Positions 8,918 through 18,634 of a stretch of 64,000 nucleotides of DNA are shown here, piece after piece. Position 1 is the stretch's first letter. Each line of letters starts with the position of its first letter. Both the position numbers and the translations under genes were made by a program. Under the pieces are notes generated by a model. That model had not been told where the DNA came from, searched no databases, and saw only the letters and a program-made list of their open reading frames with translations. Origin of the DNA: Litoreibacter albidus. Its GTDB lineage: Bacteria > Pseudomonadota > Alphaproteobacteria > Rhodobacterales > Rhodobacteraceae. The stretch is taken from positions 86,001 through 150,000 of the forward strand of contig NZ_FNOI01000008.1 of NCBI RefSeq assembly GCF_900107015.1. The letters run 5' to 3'.

Positions 8918-10774
8918 ATGAATGCTCCGACACCCAACATAGGCGATAGCCAGCCCGCAAAACGGCCTCAGATCAAGCAATTGGATGAGGTTGCCGTAAA
9001 CCGTATCGCCGCCGGCGAGGTGGTGGAACGGCCTGCCTCTGCGGTTAAGGAATTGATCGAGAACGCGCTGGACGCGGGGGCGACCCGTATCGAGCTGTGT
9101 GTGAAGGACGGCGGCAAGACGTTGATCCGCGTGACCGACGACGGGCACGGCATTCCGGCGCAGGATTTACCACTGGCCTTATCGCGCCACGCGACGTCCA
9201 AGATTGACGGCACCGACCTGTTGAACATCCACACCTTCGGCTTTCGCGGGGAGGCTTTGCCGTCGATGGCGGCGGTGGGGCGCATGACCATCACATCGCG
9301 GATCGCGGGGCAGGATGCCGCGCAGATCGTTGTGGACGGCGGCGCGATGGGGGCGGTGACCCCTGCGGCCCTGACGAAGGGCACCGTGGTGGAACTGCGC
9401 AACTTGTTTTACGCGACACCGGCCCGCCTGAAATTCCTGCGCACCGACCGCGCGGAAATGGGCGCAATCGCGGATGTGGTGAAGAAGCTGGCGATGGCGG
9501 AGCCTTACGTCGGCTTCACTATCCGCGACCTGTCCCGTGATGATAAAGGCCGCGTTACGTTTCGCGCGGATGCGCAAAGCGGGGATATGTTCGATGCACT
9601 TAGCGGTCGGCTGCGGTCGATCCTCGGGGCGGAGTTCGCCGATAATGCACTGGCCATTGATGCGGAACGCGACGGGGTCACCCTGACCGGATACGCGGCT
9701 TTGCCGACCTATTCGCGCGGCAACAGTATCTCGCAATTCCTGTTTGTGAATGGCCGCCCTGTGCGCGACAAGCTGTTGGTTGGCGCGTTGCGCGGGGCCT
9801 ATTCGGACTTCTTGAGCCGCGACCGTCACCCCGTCGTCGCGTTGTTTCTGGAGTTGGAGCCGACAAAGGTGGATGTGAACGTGCACCCCGCTAAGGCCGA
9901 GGTGCGTTTTCGCGATCCGGGGACCGCGCGCGGGCTGATCGTGTCGGCGTTGAAGCATGCGCTGGCGGACGCGGGGCACCGCGCCTCCACCACGGTGGCG
10001 AGTGCAACGTTGGGCGCGTTCCAGCCGGAGCGCGTGGAGCGCCCTGTCTACCAGATGGACCGCCCGTCGCAGGGCGCGTTGCGCGCCTCCTACCATGCGC
10101 AGGCCCCGCAGTTCGAGACTCCGGGGTTTGCGGAAACGCAGGCCGTTTACAGCCGTGTTGACGTGGTGGAGCCAGCGGCGGAGGCCGCGCCGGATCACCC
10201 CTTGGGGGCGGCCCGCGGGCAGGTGCACGAGAACTACATCATCGCGCAAACCAAGGACGGGATGGTCATCGTTGACCAGCACGCGGCGCACGAGCGTTTG
10301 GTGTATGAGAAGTTAAAGAAACAAATGGCGGAGAATGGCATCGCCGCGCAGGCGCTGCTGATCCCCGAGATTGTGGAGATGTCCGACGCGGACGCGGCTG
10401 TGCTGCTGACCCACGCGGAAGCGCTGTCGAAACTGGGCCTCACGCTAGAGCCGTTCGGCGCAGGGGCCATCGCGGTGCGCGAAACGCCTGCGATCTTGGG
10501 CGAAGTCAACGCCGAGGCGATGGTGCGCGACATTCTGGACGAGTTGGATGATCTGGGCGACACGCAACTGGTGGCTGATAAGATCGAAGCGGTGCTGAGC
10601 CGTGTGGCGTGCCACGGCTCTATCCGGTCGGGGCGCTGGATGCGCGCGGACGAGATGAACGCGCTGCTGCGCGAAATGGAAGCAACGCCCCATTCGGGGC
10701 AGTGCAACCATGGCCGCCCGACCTATGTGGAGCTGAAATTGGCCGATATTGAGCGATTGTTCGGGCGCACATGA
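8918..10774 (+). CDS. mutL: DNA mismatch repair protein MutL
   Basis: This 618-residue GHKL ATPase links mismatch recognition by MutS to strand incision. The N-terminal ATPase motifs are clear: ELIENALDAGAT, DDGHGIP and FGFRGEAL, followed by the NGRPVRDK segment. The C-terminal dimerisation domain carries the endonuclease motif DQHA(X)2E(X)4E starting at Asp453 (DQHAAHERLVYE), plus ACHGSIR and CNHGRPT near the end. This motif marks MutL proteins that nick DNA themselves, in bacteria without MutH. The stop overlaps the start of rmuC by four bases. Confidence 0.96.
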   Translation: MNAPTPNIGDSQPAKRPQIKQLDEVAVNRIAAGEVVERPASAVKELIENALDAGATRIELCVKDGGKTLIRVTDDGHGIPAQDLPLALSRHATSKIDGTDLLNIHTFGFRGEALPSMAAVGRMTITSRIAGQDAAQIVVDGGAMGAVTPAALTKGTVVELRNLFYATPARLKFLRTDRAEMGAIADVVKKLAMAEPYVGFTIRDLSRDDKGRVTFRADAQSGDMFDALSGRLRSILGAEFADNALAIDAERDGVTLTGYAALPTYSRGNSISQFLFVNGRPVRDKLLVGALRGAYSDFLSRDRHPVVALFLELEPTKVDVNVHPAKAEVRFRDPGTARGLIVSALKHALADAGHRASTTVASATLGAFQPERVERPVYQMDRPSQGALRASYHAQAPQFETPGFAETQAVYSRVDVVEPAAEAAPDHPLGAARGQVHENYIIAQTKDGMVIVDQHAAHERLVYEKLKKQMAENGIAAQALLIPEIVEMSDADAAVLLTHAEALSKLGLTLEPFGAGAIAVRETPAILGEVNAEAMVRDILDELDDLGDTQLVADKIEAVLSRVACHGSIRSGRWMRADEMNALLREMEATPHSGQCNHGRPTYVELKLADIERLFGRT

Positions 10775-11994
10775 TCACAGTTGGCGACACGGTGTTGCAG
10801 TGGGACGACCCGCTGGTGATTGCTGGGCTGATCGGGGCGGCAGTTTTGCTGTTGATGATTGTGCTGCTGATCACGGTCGCGCGCTCTGCGGGGCGGGCGG
10901 CACGTATGGCGCAGCCGATGATGATGCAGATGGGCCAGTTGAACCAGACGGTGCAGAACCTTGGCACGGGGCAGGCGCAGCTGACAGGCGGGTTGGAAAG
11001 CCTGTCAAAAAGCCAAAGCATGACGATACAAACGATGGAAGTCCGGCTGGCGGAAGTGCAGCACAAAATGGCGGAGCGGCTGCATGAGAACGCCATGCGC
11101 TCGGCGCGGTCACTGTCGGACTTGCAAGAGCGGATGAACGACACGCTGCACGGCTCTTCGGAGAAAACCACCAAGTCGCTGACGCAATTGCAGGAGCGGC
11201 TGGCGACCATCGACCGCGCCCAGACCAATATCGAAAAGCTGTCGGGCGACGTGTTATCGTTGCAGGACATCCTGTCGAACAAGCAAACGCGCGGGGCGTT
11301 CGGGGAAATCCAGCTGAACGATATTGTGTCGAAGGCGCTGCCGTCGGACAGCTATTCGTTCCAAACGACCCTCTCGAACGGGCGGCGCGCGGACTGCCTG
11401 ATCAACCTGCCCAACCCGCCCGGCCCGATTGTGATCGACGCCAAGTTCCCGTTGGAGGCCTATGAGGCCTACGTCGCCGCCGACAACAAGGATGCGCAGG
11501 CGCGGGCATTGACGGCCTTGGGGCAAGCGGTCCGTGTGCATATCAAGAAGATATCGGAAAGCTACCAGATCGAGGGGGAGACGGCGGACGGCGCGTTGAT
11601 GTTCCTGCCGTCAGAGGCCGTCTATGCGGAACTGCATGCGCGTCTGCCCCATATCATCCGCGAAGGTTTTGCGGCGCGGGTGTGGATCGTGTCGCCAACG
11701 ACGTGCATGGCGACGCTGAACACCATGCGCTCTATCCTGAAGGATTCGCGGATGCGCGAGCAGGCGGGGGAAATCCGCAAAGCCCTGCGCCATCTGCACC
11801 GCGACGTGGAGATCATCGGCGAGAAGGCGGGCAAGCTGGAAACGCACCTGCGCCAAGCGGGCGAGGACGTGGCCGGTGTGTTGACCGCCGCGACCCGCGC
11901 AAGCAAGCGGGCGGACCGGCTGGACAACTTCGACTTTGAAGAATTAGCGCCGGACGTGACAAATGTGGTACCCTTGGACCATCCCAAAGGCTAA
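10771..11994 (+). CDS. rmuC: DNA recombination protein RmuC
   Basis: This is a 407-residue protein with one N-terminal membrane segment (about 18-38), a coiled-coil region (about 50-175) and the RmuC domain (about 190-370). That domain contains RGAFGEIQLNDIV, VIDAKFPLEAY and FLPSEAVYAEL. RmuC proteins have a restriction-endonuclease-like fold and limit recombination at short inverted repeats; the exact activity is not settled. ATG overlaps the mutL stop, so mismatch repair and RmuC are translationally coupled here. Confidence 0.92.
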   Translation: MITVGDTVLQWDDPLVIAGLIGAAVLLLMIVLLITVARSAGRAARMAQPMMMQMGQLNQTVQNLGTGQAQLTGGLESLSKSQSMTIQTMEVRLAEVQHKMAERLHENAMRSARSLSDLQERMNDTLHGSSEKTTKSLTQLQERLATIDRAQTNIEKLSGDVLSLQDILSNKQTRGAFGEIQLNDIVSKALPSDSYSFQTTLSNGRRADCLINLPNPPGPIVIDAKFPLEAYEAYVAADNKDAQARALTALGQAVRVHIKKISESYQIEGETADGALMFLPSEAVYAELHARLPHIIREGFAARVWIVSPTTCMATLNTMRSILKDSRMREQAGEIRKALRHLHRDVEIIGEKAGKLETHLRQAGEDVAGVLTAATRASKRADRLDNFDFEELAPDVTNVVPLDHPKG

Positions 11995-12072
11995 CGCGGC
12001 GTTTGATCCAAATCATATGAGGCTGCCCCACCGCCCCTTAGGGTAGCCACGCAACAAGCTGGAGCTATGAAG

Positions 12073-12387
12073 ATGGACATTTCCCTTTCCAAGGTCGCGC
12101 AAGTGGTCTTGTTCGCCCATGAACTCGACCGTGCCGAGGGGGAGTTACGCGCGTTCATTGACGGGCTGAACGAGGACGAGCAGGCGGAATTGGTTGCTTT
12201 GGCGTGGATCGGGCGCGGCAGCTTTGAGCCCACCGAATGGGAAGAGGCACTGACGACCGCGCGCCAAGAAAAGGTGACGCCGACGGAGGACTACCTGCTG
12301 GGCATGCCGCATGTTGCCGACCATCTGGAAACCGGCGCGGAAATGATGGGCTTTGACCTCTCGGACGCGGAAGACGACCTGCTTTAG
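12073..12387 (+). CDS. DUF3775 family protein
   Basis: This is a 104-residue acidic soluble protein matching DUF3775, a small alphaproteobacterial family of unknown function. Recognisable parts are an N-terminal segment (ISLSKVAQVVLFAHELD), a central EDEQAELVALAWIGRG block and a C-terminal YLLGMPHVADHLETG motif. ATG 12073 is chosen because GGAG at 12061-12064 is correctly spaced; ATG 12067 is too close. It converges with and overlaps by four bases the saccharopine dehydrogenase on the other strand. Confidence 0.8.
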   Translation: MDISLSKVAQVVLFAHELDRAEGELRAFIDGLNEDEQAELVALAWIGRGSFEPTEWEEALTTARQEKVTPTEDYLLGMPHVADHLETGAEMMGFDLSDAEDDLL

Positions 12388-13430
12388 AGGTTTTCGTCAA
12401 ACGTCGCTTTGGCGCGGCCCCAGACGCCCTGATCCAGCGCGCCCAGCGTCAGAAGGCTTGGCAGCAACTGGCTGGCAAAATCTTCGGACGATTCAACCGG
12501 CAGCATCGACGGGAGGTTATCAATCGCGGTCACATCCAACACGGGGGCGTCATGCACGCGCAGTGCGGGTGCGTCCCATGTGGTGGCGCGGTCATAGACC
12601 TTTATCGGGGAAAAGTCGCTGTCAGGGTCGCAGGCGATATCGCCGATGACCGATAGGCTGCGCAGCGCGGTCTTTGCGCTGGCAGGCACGAATACAGGTG
12701 TGCCGGGGCGGGCGAGGATACAGTTCAGAAAGATATCATGCGCCAGAACTTCGGGGAACGGCCCGCCGCTTGCGGTTTCGGCCATGTCCCATTTGGTGAC
12801 GTCCACGCCCATGGAGGTGCACAGATCCGCGCCGCCGGTTCCCACGCGGCCGAGCGCGCCGATGATCAGCGCGGTGGGACGCTTATTGCCCAGTGGCTTC
12901 AGCCGCGCAGACAGGTCATCGCGCATAGCGCTGGAGGACGGGTAGACGCCAACCGGCGCGGCGATGCCGCCTTGTTGTTGCGCGATCCAGCAGAGCAAGC
13001 TGACGGCGGCCCCCGCGTAGCCCGCCCAGTAGCCGAAGGCGGCAACACGACGACCGTCTTCGCCTACCAGATATTCCAGATCGTAAAGCGCGCCGCCGCC
13101 TGCCTTGAAGCGATCCAGCAGAATGCGGCCGGATGGCTGGCCTTTGTAAGCGTGCCCGAACATGATGTGGCGATGGGGCAGGGGGGTGCCGTCTTCTGGC
13201 AGTTCCTTCAAGCCAAAGACAATTGCATCGCGGGGGGCGTTGATCCAGCTGCCTTCGGCGGCGATGTCGCAGCCTGTGGCGGCGAAACCGTCGATTGGTA
13301 TGGCGCGAGTGGCGCTTTGCTCCACGGTGACTTTGATCCCCGCCTCCATCAAGGCGCGGACGCCTTCGGGGGTCACGCCGACGCGTTGTTCGTGGTCGCG
13401 GCTTTCGGATCGAACCCAAAGATGTGTCAT
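12384..13430 (-). CDS. Saccharopine dehydrogenase (NAD+, L-lysine-forming type)
   Basis: This is a 348-residue member of the LYS1 / alanine dehydrogenase-transhydrogenase-like family. The N-terminal half has the RVGVTPEGVRALMEAG segment and LKELPEDGTPLPHRHIMF, where the Lys and His match catalytic residues of the family; the C-terminal half has a dinucleotide-binding region (IIGALGRVGTGGADL). In fungi the enzyme makes lysine from saccharopine. Bacteria of this group are expected to make lysine through diaminopimelate, so a degradative or other role is more likely, but no lysine-ketoglutarate reductase is adjacent. It is divergent from the formate dehydrogenase gene. Confidence 0.85.
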   Translation of the reverse strand: MTHLWVRSESRDHEQRVGVTPEGVRALMEAGIKVTVEQSATRAIPIDGFAATGCDIAAEGSWINAPRDAIVFGLKELPEDGTPLPHRHIMFGHAYKGQPSGRILLDRFKAGGGALYDLEYLVGEDGRRVAAFGYWAGYAGAAVSLLCWIAQQQGGIAAPVGVYPSSSAMRDDLSARLKPLGNKRPTALIIGALGRVGTGGADLCTSMGVDVTKWDMAETASGGPFPEVLAHDIFLNCILARPGTPVFVPASAKTALRSLSVIGDIACDPDSDFSPIKVYDRATTWDAPALRVHDAPVLDVTAIDNLPSMLPVESSEDFASQLLPSLLTLGALDQGVWGRAKATFDENL

Positions 13431-13600
13431 GTCGGTGCCCCTATTTGTGTTAGGCTAAGGCTTACGCGAGGCCGCCAATACGCGCCACCCCTGAGCCGAT
13501 GGGAAACACGCTGACGCAAATACGGTGTTTGAGGTCGCGCATGGTGCTCTGAAAACCGCGCCCCGATGGTTTAACTTGCCGCACGTAGGGAGAGACGCCA

Positions 13601-16366
13601 ATGACCGATACGATCAAATTCACGCTCAACGGGGAGCAGGTAGAGGCGAAAGCCGGCGAGACGATTTGGGAAGTGGCCAACGGCCGCGGCCTTGTCATAC
13701 CGCATCTGTGCCACAAGCCAGCACCCGGATACCGGCCAGACGGCAACTGCCGCGCCTGCATGGTGGAGATTGAAGGCGAGCGCGTCTTGGCGGCGTCTTG
13801 CATACGGGAGCCATCCGAAGGGATGGTTGTGACCAGCGATTCCAACCGCGCGGAGACCGCCCGCAAGATGGTTGTCGAGATGTTGGTCGCAGATCAGCCT
13901 GCGCCGGATGTCGCGCACGATAAATCATCCCACCTGTGGGATATGGCCGCGCTGCAAGGAGTTTCAGAAAGTCGCTTCCCCAAGCTGGAGGAAGGCCGCA
14001 TCCCGTTACTGGATGACAGCCATGTGGCTATGTCGGTGAACTTGGATGCGTGCATCCAATGCGGGTTGTGCGTGCGGGCATGCCGTGAGGTGCAGGTGAA
14101 CGACGTGATCGGGATGTCGGGCCGTGGGCACGACGCCTACCCGACGTTCGATTTCGCGGACCCGATGGGCGAGAGTTCTTGCGTGGCGTGCGGCGAATGC
14201 GTGCAAGCCTGCCCGACAGGGGCGTTAATGCCAGCGACGGTGACGGACGAGAACCAAGTGGGCGACAGCAAGGACTTCGACAGCGAGGTGGAGAGCATCT
14301 GCCCGTTCTGTGGCGTTGGTTGCCAGATATCGCTAAAGGTCAAAGACAACAAAGTGAAATACGTGGAGGGGATCAACGGCCCCGCCAATGAGGGACGCCT
14401 GTGCGTCAAAGGCCGGTTCGGCTTTGACTACATCCACCATGACCATCGGTTGACCAAGCCGCTGATCCGGCGCGACGACGCGCCCGCCAAGGGCTTGAAC
14501 GTAGATCCGGGCAACTGGCAGGAGTTCTTCCGCGAAGCCACGTGGGACGAGGCGCTGGACATGGCGGCGGACGGCATGAAGGGGCGTGGCCGTGAGGTTG
14601 CGGGCTTTGGCTCTGCCAAATGCACCAACGAAGAGGCGTATCTGTTCCAAAAGATGATCCGCCAAGGCTTCGGGCACAACAACGTAGACCACTGCACGCG
14701 GCTCTGCCACGCATCGTCGGTGTTTGCCCTGATCGAGAACATTGGCAGCGGCGGGGTGTCCGCCTCTTTCAACGAGATCGAAAACGCGGATGTCGCGATT
14801 GTCATCGGCGCGAACCCTGCGGAGAACCATCCGGTCGCGGCGACATATTTCAAGCAGTTCGCCAAACGCGGCGGCAAGCTTATCGTGATGGACCCGCGCG
14901 GGCAGGCGTTGAAGCGTCACTCCAGCCATATGCTGCAATTCCGCCCCGGTGCGGATGTGTCGATGCTGAACGCGATCATGCATGTGATCGTGGAAGAGGG
15001 GCTTTACGACCAGCAGTATATCGACGCCTACACAGAGAATTGGGAGGCGGAGAAAGCCCACCTTACGGACTTCACCCCAGAGAAAATGAGCGAAATTTGC
15101 GGCATCGCGCCGGAGATGCTGCGCGACGTGGCCCGCACCTTTGCGGGGGCCAAATCCGCGATGATCTTCTGGGGCATGGGCGTATCACAACACATCCACG
15201 GTACCGACAATTCGCGTTGCCTGATCAGCCTTGCACTGATGACGGGGCAAGTCGGGCGTCCGGGCACGGGGTTGCACCCGTTGCGGGGGCAGAACAACGT
15301 GCAAGGCGCGTCCGATGCGGGGCTGATGCCGATGTTCCTGCCGGACTATCAAAGCGTGATGGACGACGGCGTGCGCTCTGCGTTCAGTGATGTTTGGGGC
15401 TCCGGCGACTTCTCGAACGAGAAGGGGCTGACCGTGACCGAAATTCTGGATGCGGTGCATGCGGGTGACATCAAGTCGATGTACATCCTTGGCGAAAATC
15501 CGGCGATGTCCGACCCTGATGTGGAACACGCACGGGATGCGTTGGCGAAGCTGGACCACCTTGTGGTGCAAGACATCTTCCTGACCGAAACCGCGAACTT
15601 TGCGGATGTGATCCTGCCGGCGTCCGCCTTTGCAGAGAAATCCGGCACTGTGACGAACACCAACAGGCAGGTCCAGATGGGCCGCCCCGCCGTGCCGCCC
15701 CCCGGCGATGCACGGGAAGATTGGTGGATCGAGGTGGAGCTGGCCAAGCGCCTTGGCTTGGGCTGGACCTACGAGAGCCCCGCAGAAGTATTCGCGGAGA
15801 TGAAGCTGAACATGGGGTCGCTGAACAACATCTCTTGGGATCGGTTGGAGCGCGAGAACGTGGTGACCTACCCATCGCTTTCGCCGACGGATCCGGGTCA
15901 GTCAATCGTGTTCGGCAGTGGTTTTCCGCGCGTTGATGGGCGTGCAAAATTCACGCCTGCAAATGTAATCGCGCCGAATGAAAGCCCCGATGCGGAATAC
16001 CCGATGATCCTGACCACGGGCCGTCAGTTGGAGCATTGGCACACGGGGTCCATGACCCGCCGCGCGTCCGTGCTGGACGCGATGGAGCCGGAGGCAAACT
16101 GTTCCCTGCATCCGTCGACCCTGCGCAAACTTGGAGTGGAACCGGGCGGGATACTGCGCCTGACAACGCGCCGCGGCACGGTTGACGTGATGGCGCGGTC
16201 CGACCGCGCAGTGGCCCCCGACATGGTGTTTTTGCCGTTCGCCTATGTTGAGGCCGCGGCGAACATCCTGACCAATCCGGCGGTGGACCCATACGGCAAA
16301 ATTCCCGAATTTAAGTTCGCTGCCGTGCGGGTTGAGAAGGCGGAGCAATCCGTGCCCGCAGAGTAG
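13601..16366 (+). CDS. fdhF: Formate dehydrogenase alpha subunit (molybdenum, Cys type)
   Basis: This 921-residue enzyme subunit would oxidise formate to CO2 at a bis-molybdopterin site. In order it has: a plant-type [2Fe-2S] domain (Cys37, 50, 53, 67); two [4Fe-4S] ferredoxin motifs (Cys151-154-157-161 and Cys194-197-200-204); the cluster next to the cofactor (Cys234, 237, 241, 268); then the molybdopterin oxidoreductase and C-terminal dinucleotide-binding domains. The metal ligand is Cys369 followed by His370 in CTRLCHASSV, so no selenocysteine is used. There is no Tat signal, so it is cytoplasmic. A good ribosome site (AGGGAGAG) precedes the start. The 170-base leader contains a stem AAACAC/GTGTTT (13504-13530) of unknown role. 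The usual fdsG, fdsB, fdsC and fdsD partners are absent. Confidence 0.9.
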   Translation: MTDTIKFTLNGEQVEAKAGETIWEVANGRGLVIPHLCHKPAPGYRPDGNCRACMVEIEGERVLAASCIREPSEGMVVTSDSNRAETARKMVVEMLVADQPAPDVAHDKSSHLWDMAALQGVSESRFPKLEEGRIPLLDDSHVAMSVNLDACIQCGLCVRACREVQVNDVIGMSGRGHDAYPTFDFADPMGESSCVACGECVQACPTGALMPATVTDENQVGDSKDFDSEVESICPFCGVGCQISLKVKDNKVKYVEGINGPANEGRLCVKGRFGFDYIHHDHRLTKPLIRRDDAPAKGLNVDPGNWQEFFREATWDEALDMAADGMKGRGREVAGFGSAKCTNEEAYLFQKMIRQGFGHNNVDHCTRLCHASSVFALIENIGSGGVSASFNEIENADVAIVIGANPAENHPVAATYFKQFAKRGGKLIVMDPRGQALKRHSSHMLQFRPGADVSMLNAIMHVIVEEGLYDQQYIDAYTENWEAEKAHLTDFTPEKMSEICGIAPEMLRDVARTFAGAKSAMIFWGMGVSQHIHGTDNSRCLISLALMTGQVGRPGTGLHPLRGQNNVQGASDAGLMPMFLPDYQSVMDDGVRSAFSDVWGSGDFSNEKGLTVTEILDAVHAGDIKSMYILGENPAMSDPDVEHARDALAKLDHLVVQDIFLTETANFADVILPASAFAEKSGTVTNTNRQVQMGRPAVPPPGDAREDWWIEVELAKRLGLGWTYESPAEVFAEMKLNMGSLNNISWDRLERENVVTYPSLSPTDPGQSIVFGSGFPRVDGRAKFTPANVIAPNESPDAEYPMILTTGRQLEHWHTGSMTRRASVLDAMEPEANCSLHPSTLRKLGVEPGGILRLTTRRGTVDVMARSDRAVAPDMVFLPFAYVEAAANILTNPAVDPYGKIPEFKFAAVRVEKAEQSVPAE

Positions 16367-16390
16367 GCCAAACCCTTTCGTGATTCTTGG

Positions 16391-16429
16391 CGTAGGGCGC
16401 TTTGTTGCACAGTGACAAAGCGCCCTATG
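16391..16429. other. Long near-perfect inverted repeat after fdhF
   Basis: A 13-base perfect inverted repeat (arms 16393-16405 and 16415-16427, TAGGGCGCTTTGT and its complement) can be extended to 15 pairs with one G-T. It encloses a nine-base loop. It lies 25 bases after the fdhF stop. There is no run of T on either side, so it is not a textbook intrinsic terminator. It could be a transcript-stabilising hairpin, a bidirectional terminator or a protein site. Confidence 0.6.
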
Positions 16430-16617
16430 TGCTGTCCGATTTTGCGCCTACACCCTTGTTCGCCAAGACATAATCTCTGAAGCGTGCCAAGGGGTGAACG
16501 CCCTATATGAACGACTGTTCAAAAAAAACATTGACCTGTCACGGATCGCCGCACAGTATTCCCTTAATCAGGGGCGCAAAGCCCCGACGTCGGTTCATCC
16601 GGCACAGGGAGGAAGAT

Positions 16618-18579
16618 TTGGTTCACGATTCATCTGCTTCGGCCGGTTTGGATACGCTACCCCGCCTTTTGGCGCGGAACGTTGCCAAGTACGGTGACAA
16701 ACCTGCTTACCGAGAAAAAGAGTTTGGCATCTGGCAAAGCTGGACGTGGTCAGAGGCTGCCGAAGAAATCGAAGCCTTAGCGCTGGGGTTTTTGACGCTG
16801 GGCGTGAACGAGGGCGATCACATCGCCATCATCGGCCGCAACCGCCCCTACCTTTACTGGAGCTTCGTCGCCGCCGAAATGGTCGGCGCTATACCGGTTC
16901 CCTTGTACCAAGATGCCGTGGCCGAAGAACTGGCGTATGTGCTGGATCACTGCGGCGCGCGCTTTGTCGTGGCCCAAGACCAAGAGCAGGTCGACAAGGT
17001 TTTCGAGGTCCAAGACCAGCTGCCAGCTATTGAGCATATGATCTATTTGGACCCGCGCGGCATGCGAAAGTATGACCACACGGCGCTGACCAAATACGAA
17101 GTTTTGCAAGAAAAAGGCCGTGCCGACGGTGACCGCGTCGAGTTGAACCGCCGCCGCGATTTACCGACATATGACGACACTTGCGTGATGCTCTATACGT
17201 CCGGTACCACGGGCAAGCCTAAGGGCGTTGTGCTGTCGAACCGCAACATTATCGAGACGTCCAAGGCGTCTTCGGAGTTTGACGACCTGCGCGCCGACGA
17301 TGAAATTCTGGCCTATCTGCCGATGGCTTGGGTCGGGGATTTCATCTTTTCGATCGGGCAGGCCTTTTGGACGGGCTTTTGCGTCAACTGCCCCGAAAGC
17401 CCCGCGACTATGCACAGTGATCTGCGCGAAATTGGGCCGACCTATTACTTCGCGCCGCCACGGGTGTTCGAAACCCAACTGACCGACGTGATGATCCGGA
17501 TGGAAGACGCGGGCCGTTTCAAGAAGTGGCTGTTCCACCACTACATGGCGCACGCCAAAAAGGTGGGGCCGGACCTGCTGGACGGCAAGCCTGTCGGGCT
17601 TGCGGACAAGTTGAAATACAAGCTGGGCGAATTGTTCGTGTATGGCCCGCTGAAGAACACGCTGGGCTTCTCGCGCGTGCGCGTTGGCTACACGGCGGGC
17701 GAGGCGATCGGGCCGGAAATTTTCGACTTCTACCGCTCGCTCGGGATTAACCTGAAGCAGCTTTACGGCCAAACGGAAGCTTCTGTTTTCATCACGCAGC
17801 AGCCGGACGGCGAAGTGCGCTCCGACACGGTGGGCGTGCCAAGCCCGGGTGTGGAGTTGAAAATCGCGGACAATGGCGAAGTGTTCTACCGCTCCCCCGG
17901 GGTGTTCGTGCGCTACTTCAAGAACGACGAAAGCACGGCGGACACCAAGGACGCCGAGGGCTGGGTTGCGACGGGCGACGCCGGCTTTATCGAGGAAAGC
18001 AGCGGGCATTTGCGGATCATCGACCGCGCCAAGGACGTTGGCAAAATGGCCGACGGATCGCTGTTCGCGCCGAAATATGTGGAGAACAAACTGAAGTTCT
18101 TCCCCAACGTGCTGGAAGCCGTGGTGTTCGGCAACGGCAAGGACTACTGCACCGCGTTCCTGAACATCGACCTGACCGCTGTTGGCAACTGGGCGGAGCG
18201 CAACAACATCGCGTACTCCAGCTACCAAGAGTTGGCGGGGCACCCAGAGGTGCTGGCGACGATGCAGTCGCACGTGGAAGAGGTGAACGCGAGTGTTGCG
18301 GAAGACCCGATGTTGTCGGGCTGCCAAGTGCACCGCTTTGTGGTGCTGCACAAACAGTTGGACGCGGATGACGGCGAGTTGACGCGGACGCTGAAGGTGC
18401 GCCGCCGGATCATCGAGGAGAAGTTCGCGGATATTTTGGGAGCCTTGTACGACGGATCTTCGAAAATCTCGACGGAGACCGAGGTGACCTATGAAGACGG
18501 TCGCAAGGGCGCGATCAAGGCGACGTTGGACATTCGCGATGCGGCCGTTGTCGCCAACCAGAAAGTGGCAGCGGAATGA
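16618..18579 (+). CDS. AMP-dependent acyl-CoA synthetase (long-chain type)
   Basis: This is a 653-residue ligase of the ANL superfamily. It contains the AMP-binding P-loop LYTSGTTGKPKGV, the LKQLYGQTEAS motif and the GWVATGDAGFIEE core motif, with a lysine-rich C-terminal lid. It would activate a fatty or aromatic carboxylic acid to its CoA thioester. The start is probably the TTG at 16618, since AGGGAGGA at 16606-16613 is ideally placed; the ATG at 16507 would add an unrelated Arg-rich stretch. It is the first gene of an operon with a complete Liv-type ABC transporter and a second ligase. The true substrate cannot be read from the sequence. Confidence 0.88.
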   Translation: MVHDSSASAGLDTLPRLLARNVAKYGDKPAYREKEFGIWQSWTWSEAAEEIEALALGFLTLGVNEGDHIAIIGRNRPYLYWSFVAAEMVGAIPVPLYQDAVAEELAYVLDHCGARFVVAQDQEQVDKVFEVQDQLPAIEHMIYLDPRGMRKYDHTALTKYEVLQEKGRADGDRVELNRRRDLPTYDDTCVMLYTSGTTGKPKGVVLSNRNIIETSKASSEFDDLRADDEILAYLPMAWVGDFIFSIGQAFWTGFCVNCPESPATMHSDLREIGPTYYFAPPRVFETQLTDVMIRMEDAGRFKKWLFHHYMAHAKKVGPDLLDGKPVGLADKLKYKLGELFVYGPLKNTLGFSRVRVGYTAGEAIGPEIFDFYRSLGINLKQLYGQTEASVFITQQPDGEVRSDTVGVPSPGVELKIADNGEVFYRSPGVFVRYFKNDESTADTKDAEGWVATGDAGFIEESSGHLRIIDRAKDVGKMADGSLFAPKYVENKLKFFPNVLEAVVFGNGKDYCTAFLNIDLTAVGNWAERNNIAYSSYQELAGHPEVLATMQSHVEEVNASVAEDPMLSGCQVHRFVVLHKQLDADDGELTRTLKVRRRIIEEKFADILGALYDGSSKISTETEVTYEDGRKGAIKATLDIRDAAVVANQKVAAE

Positions 18580-18634
18580 CGGGTCGACGCTCGATTTCAT
18601 CATCGCCCCGCCCGCCATCCCGTGAGGTAGCACT

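Noticed and set aside
14690..14730. Selenocysteine at the formate dehydrogenase active site
   Set aside because: The ligand codon is TGC (Cys369) and no TGA lies in the frame.
17161..18633. Long open frame antisense to the first acyl-CoA ligase
   Set aside because: GC-rich third-position artefact; the plus-strand ligase has clear motifs across the whole region.
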